Source: JAWLGZ01 sp041690635 (lineage in GTDB: Bacteria; Pseudomonadota; Gammaproteobacteria; Thiohalomonadales; Thiohalomonadaceae). From it: a stretch of DNA of 64,000 nt. The notes under the pieces were generated by a model, which saw nothing but the letters and a program-made list of their open reading frames with translations, made no database searches and had not been told where the DNA came from. Where the stretch lies: the NCBI GenBank assembly GCA_041690635.1, contig JAWLGZ010000004.1:62001-126000 (forward strand), in the 5' to 3' direction. Both the position numbers and the translations under genes were made by a program. This document shows positions 32,975-41,111 of the stretch, piece by piece; the first letter of the stretch is position 1; the number at the start of each line of letters is the position of its first letter.

Positions 32975-33355
32975 ATGGCGGATATCCTGGTGGTGGACGA
33001 CAACCGCTACGCCCAACTGGCGTTCGTCTACGCGCTGAAGGATACCCCCTACGAGGTCCACACCGCCGACTCGGGCCAGGAGGCGCTGATCAAGGCCGAT
33101 GCCCACCGGTTCGATCTGATCTTCCTCGATCTCAAGATGCCGGGCATGGACGGGGTGGAGACGCTTCGGGGACTCTCCCGGATCCAGTCCGATGTGCCGG
33201 TCTACATCGTGACCGCCTACCGCGAAGAGTTCATGCAGCGCCTGAAGCAGGCGGCCGACGAGGGACTGGTGTTCCAGGTGGCCACGAAGCCGCTCGACGA
33301 ACAGCAGATCCGGGCGATCGTGCAGGGGATGCTGGAGCGCCCCGGGACCGGCTGA
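32975..33355 (+). CDS. Stand-alone response regulator (receiver only)
   Basis: A 126-residue receiver domain with the acidic pair VVDDN, phosphoacceptor Asp in IFLDLKMPGMDG, Thr in VTAY and Lys in TKPL; all switch residues are present. There is no output domain. It is the likely phosphorylation target of the kinase 21 bases upstream, and may act by protein contact. Confidence 0.92.
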   Translation: MADILVVDDNRYAQLAFVYALKDTPYEVHTADSGQEALIKADAHRFDLIFLDLKMPGMDGVETLRGLSRIQSDVPVYIVTAYREEFMQRLKQAADEGLVFQVATKPLDEQQIRAIVQGMLERPGTG

Positions 33356-33411
33356 GCCCCGGGGCGGCAGGTCGGATTGCCGAACAGCCACAGGGAGCAA
33401 CCTGGTCGCAG

Positions 33412-33708
33412 ATGCCGACAGAGGACACACAAGCCCCACGCCGCCGGTTGCTCCTGTTTGTCACCGGCAACCACGCCTCATCGCGCCGGGCGCGCGAGAG
33501 TGCGGCGTTGTTGTGCAAGGAAGAGCTGCGCGGGCGGTACGAACTGGAGGTGATCGACATCCTGCGCGACTACGCCACCACCCAGCAGTACACCGTGTTC
33601 GCCACACCGACGCTGCTGCTGGTCGGCCCGCCGCAACGCCGGGTGATTGGTGACTTCAGCAACAGGGCGGCGGTGGTGAAGGCGCTGGGGCTGGCGGGGG
33701 AGATCTAA
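33412..33708 (+). CDS. Second KaiB-like protein
   Basis: A 98-residue KaiB-fold protein (RRLLLFVTGNHASSRRARESAA, then YELEVIDILRDYATTQQYTVFATPTLLLVGPPQRRVIGDF). It is distinct from the first KaiB and retains the ATPTL strand with a proline that the first lacks (VAPLL). ATG 33412 follows a GGGAGC box; the longer frame upstream runs out of phase through the kinase and receiver genes. It completes the Kai operon. Confidence 0.88.
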   Translation: MPTEDTQAPRRRLLLFVTGNHASSRRARESAALLCKEELRGRYELEVIDILRDYATTQQYTVFATPTLLLVGPPQRRVIGDFSNRAAVVKALGLAGEI

Positions 33709-33783
33709 CTCGCTGTTGCACGGAGTGCCGCCCTTTCGCGGCTGCCGCCGTTCCTGCACGAGACAGCGGCGTCCGCAGGTTTT

Positions 33784-33808
33784 CGTAGGAGCGGCGGAAG
33801 CCGCGATC
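33784..33808. repeat. REP-like palindrome
   Basis: GTAGGAGCGGCGGAAGCCGCGATC is an extragenic palindrome of the type common in Gammaproteobacteria. It lies between the convergent Kai operon and the KaiB-GGDEF-EAL gene. Confidence 0.55.
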
Positions 33809-35615
33809 AGGACACGAGCGGTTCGTTGCGCGTGAGTAGCGCGCCGGCCGCGTCGGCGGGGAGTGGGCGGCTGAACAGAAAACCCTCCGCCTCGTCGCAG
33901 TTCTCCGGACGCAGCAGGTTCAACTGCTCATCGGTCTCCACGCCGCTTGCGCCGACCGTCAGGCCAAGCCCGTGGGCCATGGCGATGAGGCCGCGGGTGA
34001 TGGTGAGGGCGGTCGAATCCACCGCCAGTCCCTTGAGGATTTCGCGATCCATCTTGAGCCGCTCGATGGGCAGCGACTTCAACACAGTGATGGCGGAGTA
34101 GTCCCGGCCGTACCTGTCCACCGTCAGCTTGATCCCGAGTCCGGGGAGCGCGCGCAACACGTCGGCATTGCGGGTGGCCGCCGGCAGCAGGTGCTCCGCG
34201 ATCTCGAGCCCGAGTGCGAGGTCGCCCGGCTCGATTCCCAGCTCCGCGTAGATGGAGCTGAACTGCTCAGCCAGATCCTTGCGCCCCAGTTCGCGGGCCG
34301 AGAGATTAATGTCCATGCGCACCGGGTGGCCGCTCCGGCGCCACTGGTCGGCCTGACGACAGGCGTGGCGCATCACCCAGTCGCCGATGCGTTCCATGAG
34401 GCGGGTGTTCTCCGCGGCGGCGATGAACAGCCTGGGCAGCAGCAGGCCGCGCCGGGGATGGTGCCACCGCAACAGCGCCTCCATGGCGACGATGCGGCCG
34501 CTGGCGAGATCCACCTCGGGCTGATAGTGGAGCTCGAACTCCTCACAGCGCAGGGCGTCCCTCAGTTCGGTTTCGAGGTCGCTCACCACCTCCAGTTCGA
34601 CATTCAATGCCGGGTTGAAGAACTCATAGCTGCCCCGCCCCTTCGCCTTGGCCCGGAGCATCGCCTCATCGGCCGCGCGCAGCAGGCGAACACCCTGTCG
34701 GGCATCCTGCGGCAGCAGGGCGATGCCGATGCTGGTCGAGGTGTGGATCGTGGTCCCCTCGATGCTCATCGGCCGCGAGATCGCATCGATCAGCTTGACC
34801 GCCAGACGCCTCGCATCGTCCGCCCGTTCAAGTACCTCGATCAGAATGGCGAACTCGTCACCGCCGACGCGGGCGACCGTGTCTACATCGCGCACGCACT
34901 GTTGCAGCCGGCGGCCGAACTCCCGCAGCACGCGGTCGCCGGCACCGTGACCATGCTGGTCGTTGATCGCCTTGAAGTGGTCCACGTCGAGATAGAGCAG
35001 GCCCACGGTGATCCCTTCACGCCGGGAGTGGGCGATGGCGTGCTCCATGCGGCTGTCGAGGAGCAGGCGGTTGGGCAGCCCGGTCAGGTGATCATGATGG
35101 GCGAGTCGCCGGTAGTGCGCCTCGGAGCGCTTGAGCGCGGCCTGCGCCCCGCGCAGAAGGATGGGGATGCCCACGTCGGGGTGGACCACCGCATCGGCCT
35201 GGTCGGCAACCAGGGCATCGAGACTGGACTCCACCCGGGAGAGGTTGTTGACCAGTTCCAACATCCGCCGTTGGGCGGAGAGGGCCGGTTGCCGGCCGGT
35301 CGGGTCACCGAACAGTGCGAGCAGGACCGACGCCGTATCGTCCAGGTTCCCGGCGACGCGCCGGGACGGGTCGGCGAGGTTGATCAGGGTGGGCGTTACC
35401 AGCACGCGGTCCTCGACAGCGCGCGCGGGCTCGTCAAGGATATCGACGACCTCCAGCTCGCAGCCCGGACCGGTGGCAAAATAGCGGCGCCGTATCGACT
35501 CGAAATTGGCGAGCGCCTTTTGCGAGTTCGGCGATTCGTCCGCTATGTAGAGCCGGACGCGAATCACGCCTCCCCCCGACTCACGGGCCGGGCTGTGCCT
35601 GTCGCCCATGTCCAT
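33807..35615 (-). CDS. KaiB-GGDEF-EAL hybrid c-di-GMP protein
   Basis: A 602-residue protein with an unusual order. Residues about 17-105 form a KaiB domain (IRVRLYIADESPNSQKALANF, LEVVDILDEPARAVEDRVLVTPTLI). A short helical linker leads to a GGDEF domain (about residues 165-325) with an intact RVGGDEFAIL active site and an EAL domain (about 345-595). The EAL domain starts well (VAMEALLRW), but the DDFGTGYSS motif reads VDRYGRDYSA and AEGVET reads ASGVET, so phosphodiesterase activity is doubtful. The protein probably makes c-di-GMP under control of its KaiB domain. It converges on the Kai operon. Confidence 0.85.
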   Translation of the reverse strand: MDMGDRHSPARESGGGVIRVRLYIADESPNSQKALANFESIRRRYFATGPGCELEVVDILDEPARAVEDRVLVTPTLINLADPSRRVAGNLDDTASVLLALFGDPTGRQPALSAQRRMLELVNNLSRVESSLDALVADQADAVVHPDVGIPILLRGAQAALKRSEAHYRRLAHHDHLTGLPNRLLLDSRMEHAIAHSRREGITVGLLYLDVDHFKAINDQHGHGAGDRVLREFGRRLQQCVRDVDTVARVGGDEFAILIEVLERADDARRLAVKLIDAISRPMSIEGTTIHTSTSIGIALLPQDARQGVRLLRAADEAMLRAKAKGRGSYEFFNPALNVELEVVSDLETELRDALRCEEFELHYQPEVDLASGRIVAMEALLRWHHPRRGLLLPRLFIAAAENTRLMERIGDWVMRHACRQADQWRRSGHPVRMDINLSARELGRKDLAEQFSSIYAELGIEPGDLALGLEIAEHLLPAATRNADVLRALPGLGIKLTVDRYGRDYSAITVLKSLPIERLKMDREILKGLAVDSTALTITRGLIAMAHGLGLTVGASGVETDEQLNLLRPENCDEAEGFLFSRPLPADAAGALLTRNEPLVS

Positions 35616-35773
35616 CTTCCGGCTGGTTCACATCAGCCCACCGTGTCTCCTGCCGCTGGTGTGGAGTTGACCCACTGCCGATCCTGAAGTTCTCAGCTCC
35701 GTCCGTTGTAAAACGGCGCTGCCCCGGTGTACACCGGCCCCGCCTTGCGGTGCGGCAAGGCGGGGCGGGCCCA

Positions 35774-36223
35774 TCAACCCAGCCGGTTATGAATGGTGCG
35801 GGCCATCTCCACATGTTTCTGCAGCAGGTCGGCCGTCTCCGCTGCGAGTTTCTTGAGCTCGTCGTTGCCGCCGTGCTCGGCCTCGCTGCGATAGAGCTTG
35901 ATGTCGCTCTCGTGCTCCTTGATTTGCGTGGTCATGAACTCGCGCTCGAAACGGTCATCGCCTATCTTGGACATCCGGTCGATCAGCATCCTGTGTGACT
36001 CGGAGAGACGCTTCGGTACGTCGATGCCGGACCCTTTCACCAGGTTCAGCAACTTGTCGGTGGCTTTCTTGTGATCGCTCTGCAGCTTGTCGGCGTACTC
36101 ACGCACTTCCGCCGAGGAGGCCTTCTGCTTGGCTACCTTGGCCAACTCAACTTCGGCCAGGCCGCTTTCGGTCGCCTTGGTCACGAAGTCGTGGTCGAGC
36201 TTGGAAATCCCCTGTTTTTCCAT
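35774..36223 (-). CDS. DUF4142 protein
   Basis: A 149-residue, mostly helical protein of the DUF4142 ferritin-like family (HDFVTKATESGLAEVELAKVAKQKA, then VREYADKLQSDHKKATDKLLNL). Most members carry a signal peptide; none is visible here, so this one may be cytoplasmic. The role is unknown, sometimes linked to stress. A GGAGGAG box precedes ATG 36223. Confidence 0.78.
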   Translation of the reverse strand: MEKQGISKLDHDFVTKATESGLAEVELAKVAKQKASSAEVREYADKLQSDHKKATDKLLNLVKGSGIDVPKRLSESHRMLIDRMSKIGDDRFEREFMTTQIKEHESDIKLYRSEAEHGGNDELKKLAAETADLLQKHVEMARTIHNRLG

Positions 36224-36465
36224 GTCTGCTCCTCCCTGTGTCTCGATTGCGATCGATGGTCAGTTCAGATGGATCGCCACGTGGTGAAGTCTAGCGGCCC
36301 GAGCGTGGCACCGGGCAGTGCCGGCTTTGGCAGGCTCCGCAAGTCGGGATTCGATTAGGCGAGTGCGGGTAAGGATAAGAAATACTTACGCGTCGGAAGG
36401 TTGTAAGCATCAATACTTGACCCAAGCGCACAGGTGTCTGCCCGTATTGGGAGGAGTAGCCACGC

Positions 36466-36744
36466 ATGGAGCCGAACATTGAGGTACTCATCCATCGGGA
36501 CGCCCCCTGGGCACCGACGGTCTCCGGTGTGCAGTTTACGTGGGCCTGGCGGGTGCGCACCGAGTCGACCGAGGTCTCCGGCGCAGTGACCGGCGATCGG
36601 CAGGAGGCGGTTAATGCCGCCGCCGAAACGGCGGAGCGGCTGCGATCGGTGCTAAAGCAGACTCGGGTCGACTACCGCGGGTTTACCGTATCGGAGTGGA
36701 AGTCGGACGGTGGGCCGCGCGGGCCACGCCCACGCGACAGTTGA
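36466..36744 (+). CDS. Small protein of unknown function
   Basis: A 92-residue soluble protein (IEVLIHRDAPWAPTVSGVQFTWAWRVRTESTEVSG). It has a GGGAGGAG box about ten bases before ATG 36466 and overlaps the following CtaG-like gene (TTGA overlap), which supports its being real. No family is recognised. Confidence 0.55.
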   Translation: MEPNIEVLIHRDAPWAPTVSGVQFTWAWRVRTESTEVSGAVTGDRQEAVNAAAETAERLRSVLKQTRVDYRGFTVSEWKSDGGPRGPRPRDS

Positions 36745-37400
36745 CTCGGCGGTTGAGCCGTGGCCGCCGCGCGGTTGCGGCCACGGCAAGCATGCTCCTG
36801 ATTGCCGCCTGGTCCGGCATCCTGTCGATGCCCCTCGGCGGCCATTTCACCGGACACATGGTGACCCACCTGGCGGTGGTGGCGCTCGCCGCACCGCTTC
36901 TCGCCCTGGCGCTCGTCGGCAGCCGGTTCGATCCAACCCCTGCATCACCCCTCCTGTTCTCGCCGGTAACAGCGTCGGCGCTCGAACTGCTGATCATCTG
37001 GGGCTGGCACCTGCCGGCAGCACACCAGTGGGCGCAGGCCTCGATGGCAGCGTTCATCGCCGAACAGGGAAGCTTTCTTGTCGCCGGTCTGCTGCTCTGG
37101 CTGTCGGCGTTCGCGGGCGGTGGGCGCGAACGCGCAGCCTTCGGCGTGGTCGCGCTGCTGTTCACCTCCATGCACATGACCCTCCTCGGTGTGCTGCTCG
37201 CGCTTGCGCCGCGCCCGTTGTATTCGGTGCTCCCGGGTGATGCGGTCGTGGATCAGCAGGTCGGGGGGCTGCTGATGCTGGCGATCGGCAGCGGCGTCTA
37301 TCTTGCCGGCGGACTCGCGCTGTTGCCCCGGGTTCTCCGGTGCCACGCGGCCGGTACCGCGTCGAGTGCAAATCCTGTTGCGCCGAGTGGTCAGGAATAA
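36741..37400 (+). CDS. Caa3-type CtaG cytochrome oxidase assembly protein
   Basis: A 219-residue membrane protein of the caa3 CtaG family, with about six hydrophobic segments. Histidines likely to bind copper lie in GGHFTGHMVTHLAVVALAAPL, IIWGWHLPAAHQWAQ and FTSMHMTLLGVLLA. It is unrelated to the Cox11-type CtaG found later at 40504. TTG 36741 overlaps the upstream stop; an internal ATG at 36792 would remove charged N-terminal residues. Location upstream of coxB fits a role in oxidase maturation. Confidence 0.82.
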   Translation: MTRRLSRGRRAVAATASMLLIAAWSGILSMPLGGHFTGHMVTHLAVVALAAPLLALALVGSRFDPTPASPLLFSPVTASALELLIIWGWHLPAAHQWAQASMAAFIAEQGSFLVAGLLLWLSAFAGGGRERAAFGVVALLFTSMHMTLLGVLLALAPRPLYSVLPGDAVVDQQVGGLLMLAIGSGVYLAGGLALLPRVLRCHAAGTASSANPVAPSGQE

Positions 37401-37506
37401 CACCAGTGGCGGACGGGGATTGCGCCCTTGCAGAGAGTACCGTCCCCAGCTTTCGACTTACTGAATTAAGCCAATTTTATGTTTCACGCTGGAAACACCG
37501 CTTCTG

Positions 37507-37535
37507 CTGACTATCTTTGAGTGGCACCTGATAAA
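37507..37535 (+). promoter_or_regulatory. Candidate promoter of the cox operon
   Basis: CTGACT at 37507-37512 and GATAAA at 37530-37535 are 17 bases apart, each matching four of six consensus positions. It lies 20 bases before coxB and is a weak candidate. Confidence 0.3.
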
Positions 37536-37554
37536 TCGCCAGCGTGAGGGAGCC

Positions 37555-38703
37555 ATGCGAGCGGGTTTGATCGGACGGCCGGTGTTCGGATGGATTCCGT
37601 TACTCCTTTTGGGAGTGGCCGGGAGTGCCCGTGCGGAGTACGGGGTGAACTTCCCCGAGCCGGCGAGTCAGGGCGCCCGGGAGATCTACGACGTCCACAT
37701 GCTGACGTTCTGGATCGCCACCGTGCTGATGGTGATTGTCACCGGACTGGTGGCCTACTCGGTCTGGAAGCACCGCCGCAGCCGCGGGTTCGAGGCGGAT
37801 GCACGGTTCCATGAGGGCTGGTTCGGGCGCTGGGGCTGGGTATCGGTGCCGGTGCTCGTGCTCGGCGTCGACCTGACCATCGCCACGTCGGCCAATCCCA
37901 CGCTGGTACGGCTATGGCACCCGCCGGCTGATGTCGAACTGGACGTCAAGGTAACGGGGCATCAGTGGTGGTGGGAGTACGAGTATCTCGATCACGGCGT
38001 CACGGTCGAGAGCCGGGCGGCGCCCCAGGAGATCGCTGGCGATAACTACCTGCGCGAGGTGGACAACCCGCTGGTCCTGCCGGTCGGCACCAAGGTGCGT
38101 TTCCTGCACACCTCCGCCGATGTGCTGCATGCCTTCTGGGTGCCGGCACTCGGGTTCAAGAAGGACGCCATCCCCGGCTACATCACCGAAACCTGGACCG
38201 AAATCGATCGCGAGGGGGTGTTCCGCGGCCAGTGCGCCGAACTGTGCGGCACCTGGCATGCGCGCATGCCGATCGTGGTCAAGGCGGTGAGCCGCGACGC
38301 CTTCGATCTCTGGGTACGGGAGCGCAGGGCGGAGGCGCAGCGCGCGGCGGAAGAGGCCGACCCGACCCGGGAGTGGAGCCGGGACGAACTGATGGCGCGG
38401 GGCGAGCAGACCTATGTCGCCCGGTGCGCCGCCTGTCACATGGCGAACGGCGAGGGGATGCCGCCGGCGTTTCCGCCGCTCAAGGGGAGCAAGGCGGTAC
38501 TCGGCCCGGTCGAGGACCATGTCGGCGTCATCATCAACGGCGTTCCGGGAACGGCGATGCAGTCGTGGGCACGGCTCAACGACCTGGAGATTGCCGCACT
38601 GGTCACCTACGAACGCAACGCCTGGGGCGGTGGCACCGGCGAGTTGATTCAGCCCGCGCGTATCGCGGCCGTACGTAGCGAATCCCAATCCGCTGCGCGT
38701 TAG
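37555..38703 (+). CDS. coxB: Cytochrome c oxidase subunit II with C-terminal cytochrome c
   Basis: A 382-residue subunit with a signal peptide, two transmembrane helices (about residues 45-65 and 95-113), and the cupredoxin CuA site QCAELCGTWHARM. A fused c-type cytochrome domain follows, with heme motif CAACH (about residue 295) and a later Met ligand region (GTAMQSWARL). This is the caa3-like variety in which electrons enter through the fused cytochrome. A GAGGGAG box precedes ATG 37555. Confidence 0.95.
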   Translation: MRAGLIGRPVFGWIPLLLLGVAGSARAEYGVNFPEPASQGAREIYDVHMLTFWIATVLMVIVTGLVAYSVWKHRRSRGFEADARFHEGWFGRWGWVSVPVLVLGVDLTIATSANPTLVRLWHPPADVELDVKVTGHQWWWEYEYLDHGVTVESRAAPQEIAGDNYLREVDNPLVLPVGTKVRFLHTSADVLHAFWVPALGFKKDAIPGYITETWTEIDREGVFRGQCAELCGTWHARMPIVVKAVSRDAFDLWVRERRAEAQRAAEEADPTREWSRDELMARGEQTYVARCAACHMANGEGMPPAFPPLKGSKAVLGPVEDHVGVIINGVPGTAMQSWARLNDLEIAALVTYERNAWGGGTGELIQPARIAAVRSESQSAAR

Positions 38704-38779
38704 GCGCTTGTCGGATGATGTGCCATAGCGCATTAGGCGCATCCATTGTCTGACAGGCTCCTCGACAAGGAGAGTTGAG

Positions 38780-40378
38780 ATGAACACAACCGCCGCCGCC
38801 CTTCATGCCGAACAGGAGCACCACGCACCTCCGCGTGGGCCGCGCCGCTGGTTCTACAGCACCAACCACAAGGATATCGGCACGCTCTACCTGATCTTTG
38901 CCGGCATCATGCTGTTCATCGGCGGCGCCAGCGCCATGATCATCCGCGCCGAGCTGTTCATGCCCGGACTGCAACTGGTCGATCCGGACCTCTACAACAA
39001 CCTGATTACAAATCACGGCCTGATCATGATCTTTGGCGCGGTGATGCCGGCGGCGGCCGGCATGGCCAACTGGATGATCCCGATGATGATCGGCAGCCCC
39101 GACATGGCGCTCCCGCGCATGAACAACCTCAGCTTCTGGCTGCTGCCGGCAGGCGCGACCATGCTGATGCTCTCCTTTGTCGTTCCGCTGTTGGGCGGCG
39201 GCACGCAGATCAACACCGGCTGGACACTTTATCCCCCCCTGTCGATCCAGGTCGGCCCGGCGATGGACTTTCTGATCTTCGGGCTGCACCTGATGGGTAT
39301 CTCCTCCATCCTGGCCTCCATCAACATCATCGTCACCCTGCTCAACATGCGGGCACCCGGGATGACACTGATGAAGATGCCGGTCTTCTGCTGGACCTGG
39401 CTGGTGACCGCCTTCCTGCTCATCCTGGTGATGCCGGTGCTGGCGGGCGCGCTGACCATGCTGATCTTCGATCGACACTTCGGCACCAGCTTTTTCAGCG
39501 CCGCGGGTGGCGGTGATCCGGTGCTGTTCCAGCACCTGTTCTGGTTCTTCGGCCATCCGGAGGTGTACATCCTCCTGCTGCCGTCGTTCGGCATCCTCGC
39601 GCACGTGATCCCCACCTTCACCCGCAAGCCGCTGTTCGGCTACAAGGTGGTGGTCGGCTCCCTAATCGGGATTGCCTGTCTCGGCATGGTGGTGTGGGCG
39701 CACCACCAGTACACCATCGGCATGTCGCTGGCGGCGGTGCAGTACTTCATGGTCGGGACCATCCTGATCTCCATCCCGGTCGGGCTCATCGTCTTCAGCT
39801 TCATCGCCACCATGTGGCGCGGCTCGATGACCTTCGAGACGCCGATGCTGTTTGCGGTCGCGATTATCCTCACCTTCACCTTCGGCGGGCTCTCGGGAAT
39901 CATGCTGGCGGTGGTGCCGGCCGACATGCAGTACCACGACAGCATGTTCGTGGTGGCCCACTTCCACTACGTGCTGCTGCCCGGTGCGGTGTTCGGCCTG
40001 CTGGCGGGGGTCTTCTACTGGCTGCCCAAGTGGACAGGGCGGATGTACAACGAGCGGCTGGCGAAGCTGTTCTTCTGGAGCAATATCATCGGCTTCAATC
40101 TCACCTTCTTTCCGCAGCACTTCCTCGGCCTGGCGGGCATGCCCCGGCGCATCGCCGACTACAACCTGATCTTCACCGAGTTCAACGTCGTCTCCAGTGT
40201 CGGTGCGGCACTGTTCGGGGCGAGCTTCCTGCTGTTCGCCTACGTGGTCATCCAGACGGTGGTCGCGGGCCCGCGCGTGAGCCGTGATCCGGTGTGGGAG
40301 GGGGCGCGCGGCCTGGAGTGGGAACTGCCTTCGCCGCCACCCTTCCATAGCTGGCCCAAGGCACCGGTGCTGACGTGA
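38780..40378 (+). CDS. coxA: Cytochrome c oxidase subunit I
   Basis: A 532-residue heme-copper oxidase core with twelve transmembrane helices. Motifs include the low-spin heme region NLITNHGLIMIFG, the Cu-B/Tyr motif FWFFGHPEVYILLLPSFG and HHQY (residues about 305-308), and the heme ligand region HFHYVLLPGAVFG. It pumps protons while reducing O2 to water. It is followed by a tiny membrane protein gene and ctaG. Confidence 0.97.
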   Translation: MNTTAAALHAEQEHHAPPRGPRRWFYSTNHKDIGTLYLIFAGIMLFIGGASAMIIRAELFMPGLQLVDPDLYNNLITNHGLIMIFGAVMPAAAGMANWMIPMMIGSPDMALPRMNNLSFWLLPAGATMLMLSFVVPLLGGGTQINTGWTLYPPLSIQVGPAMDFLIFGLHLMGISSILASINIIVTLLNMRAPGMTLMKMPVFCWTWLVTAFLLILVMPVLAGALTMLIFDRHFGTSFFSAAGGGDPVLFQHLFWFFGHPEVYILLLPSFGILAHVIPTFTRKPLFGYKVVVGSLIGIACLGMVVWAHHQYTIGMSLAAVQYFMVGTILISIPVGLIVFSFIATMWRGSMTFETPMLFAVAIILTFTFGGLSGIMLAVVPADMQYHDSMFVVAHFHYVLLPGAVFGLLAGVFYWLPKWTGRMYNERLAKLFFWSNIIGFNLTFFPQHFLGLAGMPRRIADYNLIFTEFNVVSSVGAALFGASFLLFAYVVIQTVVAGPRVSRDPVWEGARGLEWELPSPPPFHSWPKAPVLT

Positions 40379-40400
40379 ACAGGGGGCGCGATACGGGGCA

Positions 40401-40502
40401 GTGGAGGTGAATCGCAACGGACGCACAGCCCTGTGGCTCGGCCTGTTCGCTTTTGCGGTCATGGTGGTGTCGATGCTTCTTCTGGCGGGGGCGGGCGGCT
40501 GA
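40401..40502 (+). CDS. Tiny single-helix cytochrome oxidase-associated protein
   Basis: A 33-residue frame (31 if GTG 40407 is used) with one transmembrane helix (ALWLGLFAFAVMVVSMLLLAG). Similar very short proteins lie between coxA and ctaG in many proteobacterial oxidase clusters and are thought to assist assembly. Its position, 22 bases after coxA and one base before the ctaG start, supports its being real. Confidence 0.6.
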   Translation: MEVNRNGRTALWLGLFAFAVMVVSMLLLAGAGG

Positions 40503-40503
40503 C

Positions 40504-41052
40504 GTGGAAACGCACAAGGCGACGAGGCATCGCAAGACCGCAGGGCTGCTCTTTCTCCTGGTCGGCGGCTCGTTCGCCTTCGGCTTCGCGCTGGTCCCGC
40601 TGTACGGCCTGATCTGTGAGGTGGCCGGGATCCAGACGGTGTCGGCCGGCCGGGTGGCCGCCGGAAAGGCGGTAGCGGACACCGATGTGTCCGATCGCAT
40701 GGTCACGGTCATGTTCGACACCAACGTGCAGGGCGATCTGCCGTGGGAGTTTCGTCCGGCGGTGCGTTCCATGCAGGTGCGGGTGGGGGAGATGAACCGC
40801 GCGGACTTCGTGGTGCACAACCGCTCCGGCGAGACGGTGACCGGGCGCGCGGTGCCGGCGGTGGTGCCCTGGCAGGCCACCGCGCACTTCAGCAAGACCG
40901 AATGCTTCTGCTTCCAGAGTCAGGTGCTGGGGCCGGGCGAGGTGCAGGAGATGCCGCTGGCGTTCCGCGTCTCGTCGGCACTGCCGGAGGGGATAACGAC
41001 CCTGACCCTCTCCTACAGTTTCATGCGGTCGGCACCGGAGGCGGGGGGATAG
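40504..41052 (+). CDS. ctaG: Cytochrome c oxidase assembly protein CtaG/Cox11
   Basis: A 182-residue membrane-anchored copper chaperone that delivers copper to the Cu-B site. It has one N-terminal helix (TAGLLFLLVGGSFAFGFALVPLY) and a periplasmic domain with the copper motif KTECFCFQ. GTG 40504 nearly abuts the stop of the tiny upstream gene; a longer upstream reading overlaps that gene. Confidence 0.93.
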   Translation: METHKATRHRKTAGLLFLLVGGSFAFGFALVPLYGLICEVAGIQTVSAGRVAAGKAVADTDVSDRMVTVMFDTNVQGDLPWEFRPAVRSMQVRVGEMNRADFVVHNRSGETVTGRAVPAVVPWQATAHFSKTECFCFQSQVLGPGEVQEMPLAFRVSSALPEGITTLTLSYSFMRSAPEAGG

Positions 41053-41111
41053 GGATGGGCGAACAGGAAACGACATCCGCACCGTCGGACCACAGTGCCG
41101 GGGAGGGAACC

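Noticed and set aside
33972..35687. Long plus-strand frame (571 residues) opposite the KaiB-GGDEF-EAL gene
   Set aside because: It is a shadow of the GC-rich coding strand; GGDEF and EAL motifs are on the minus strand.
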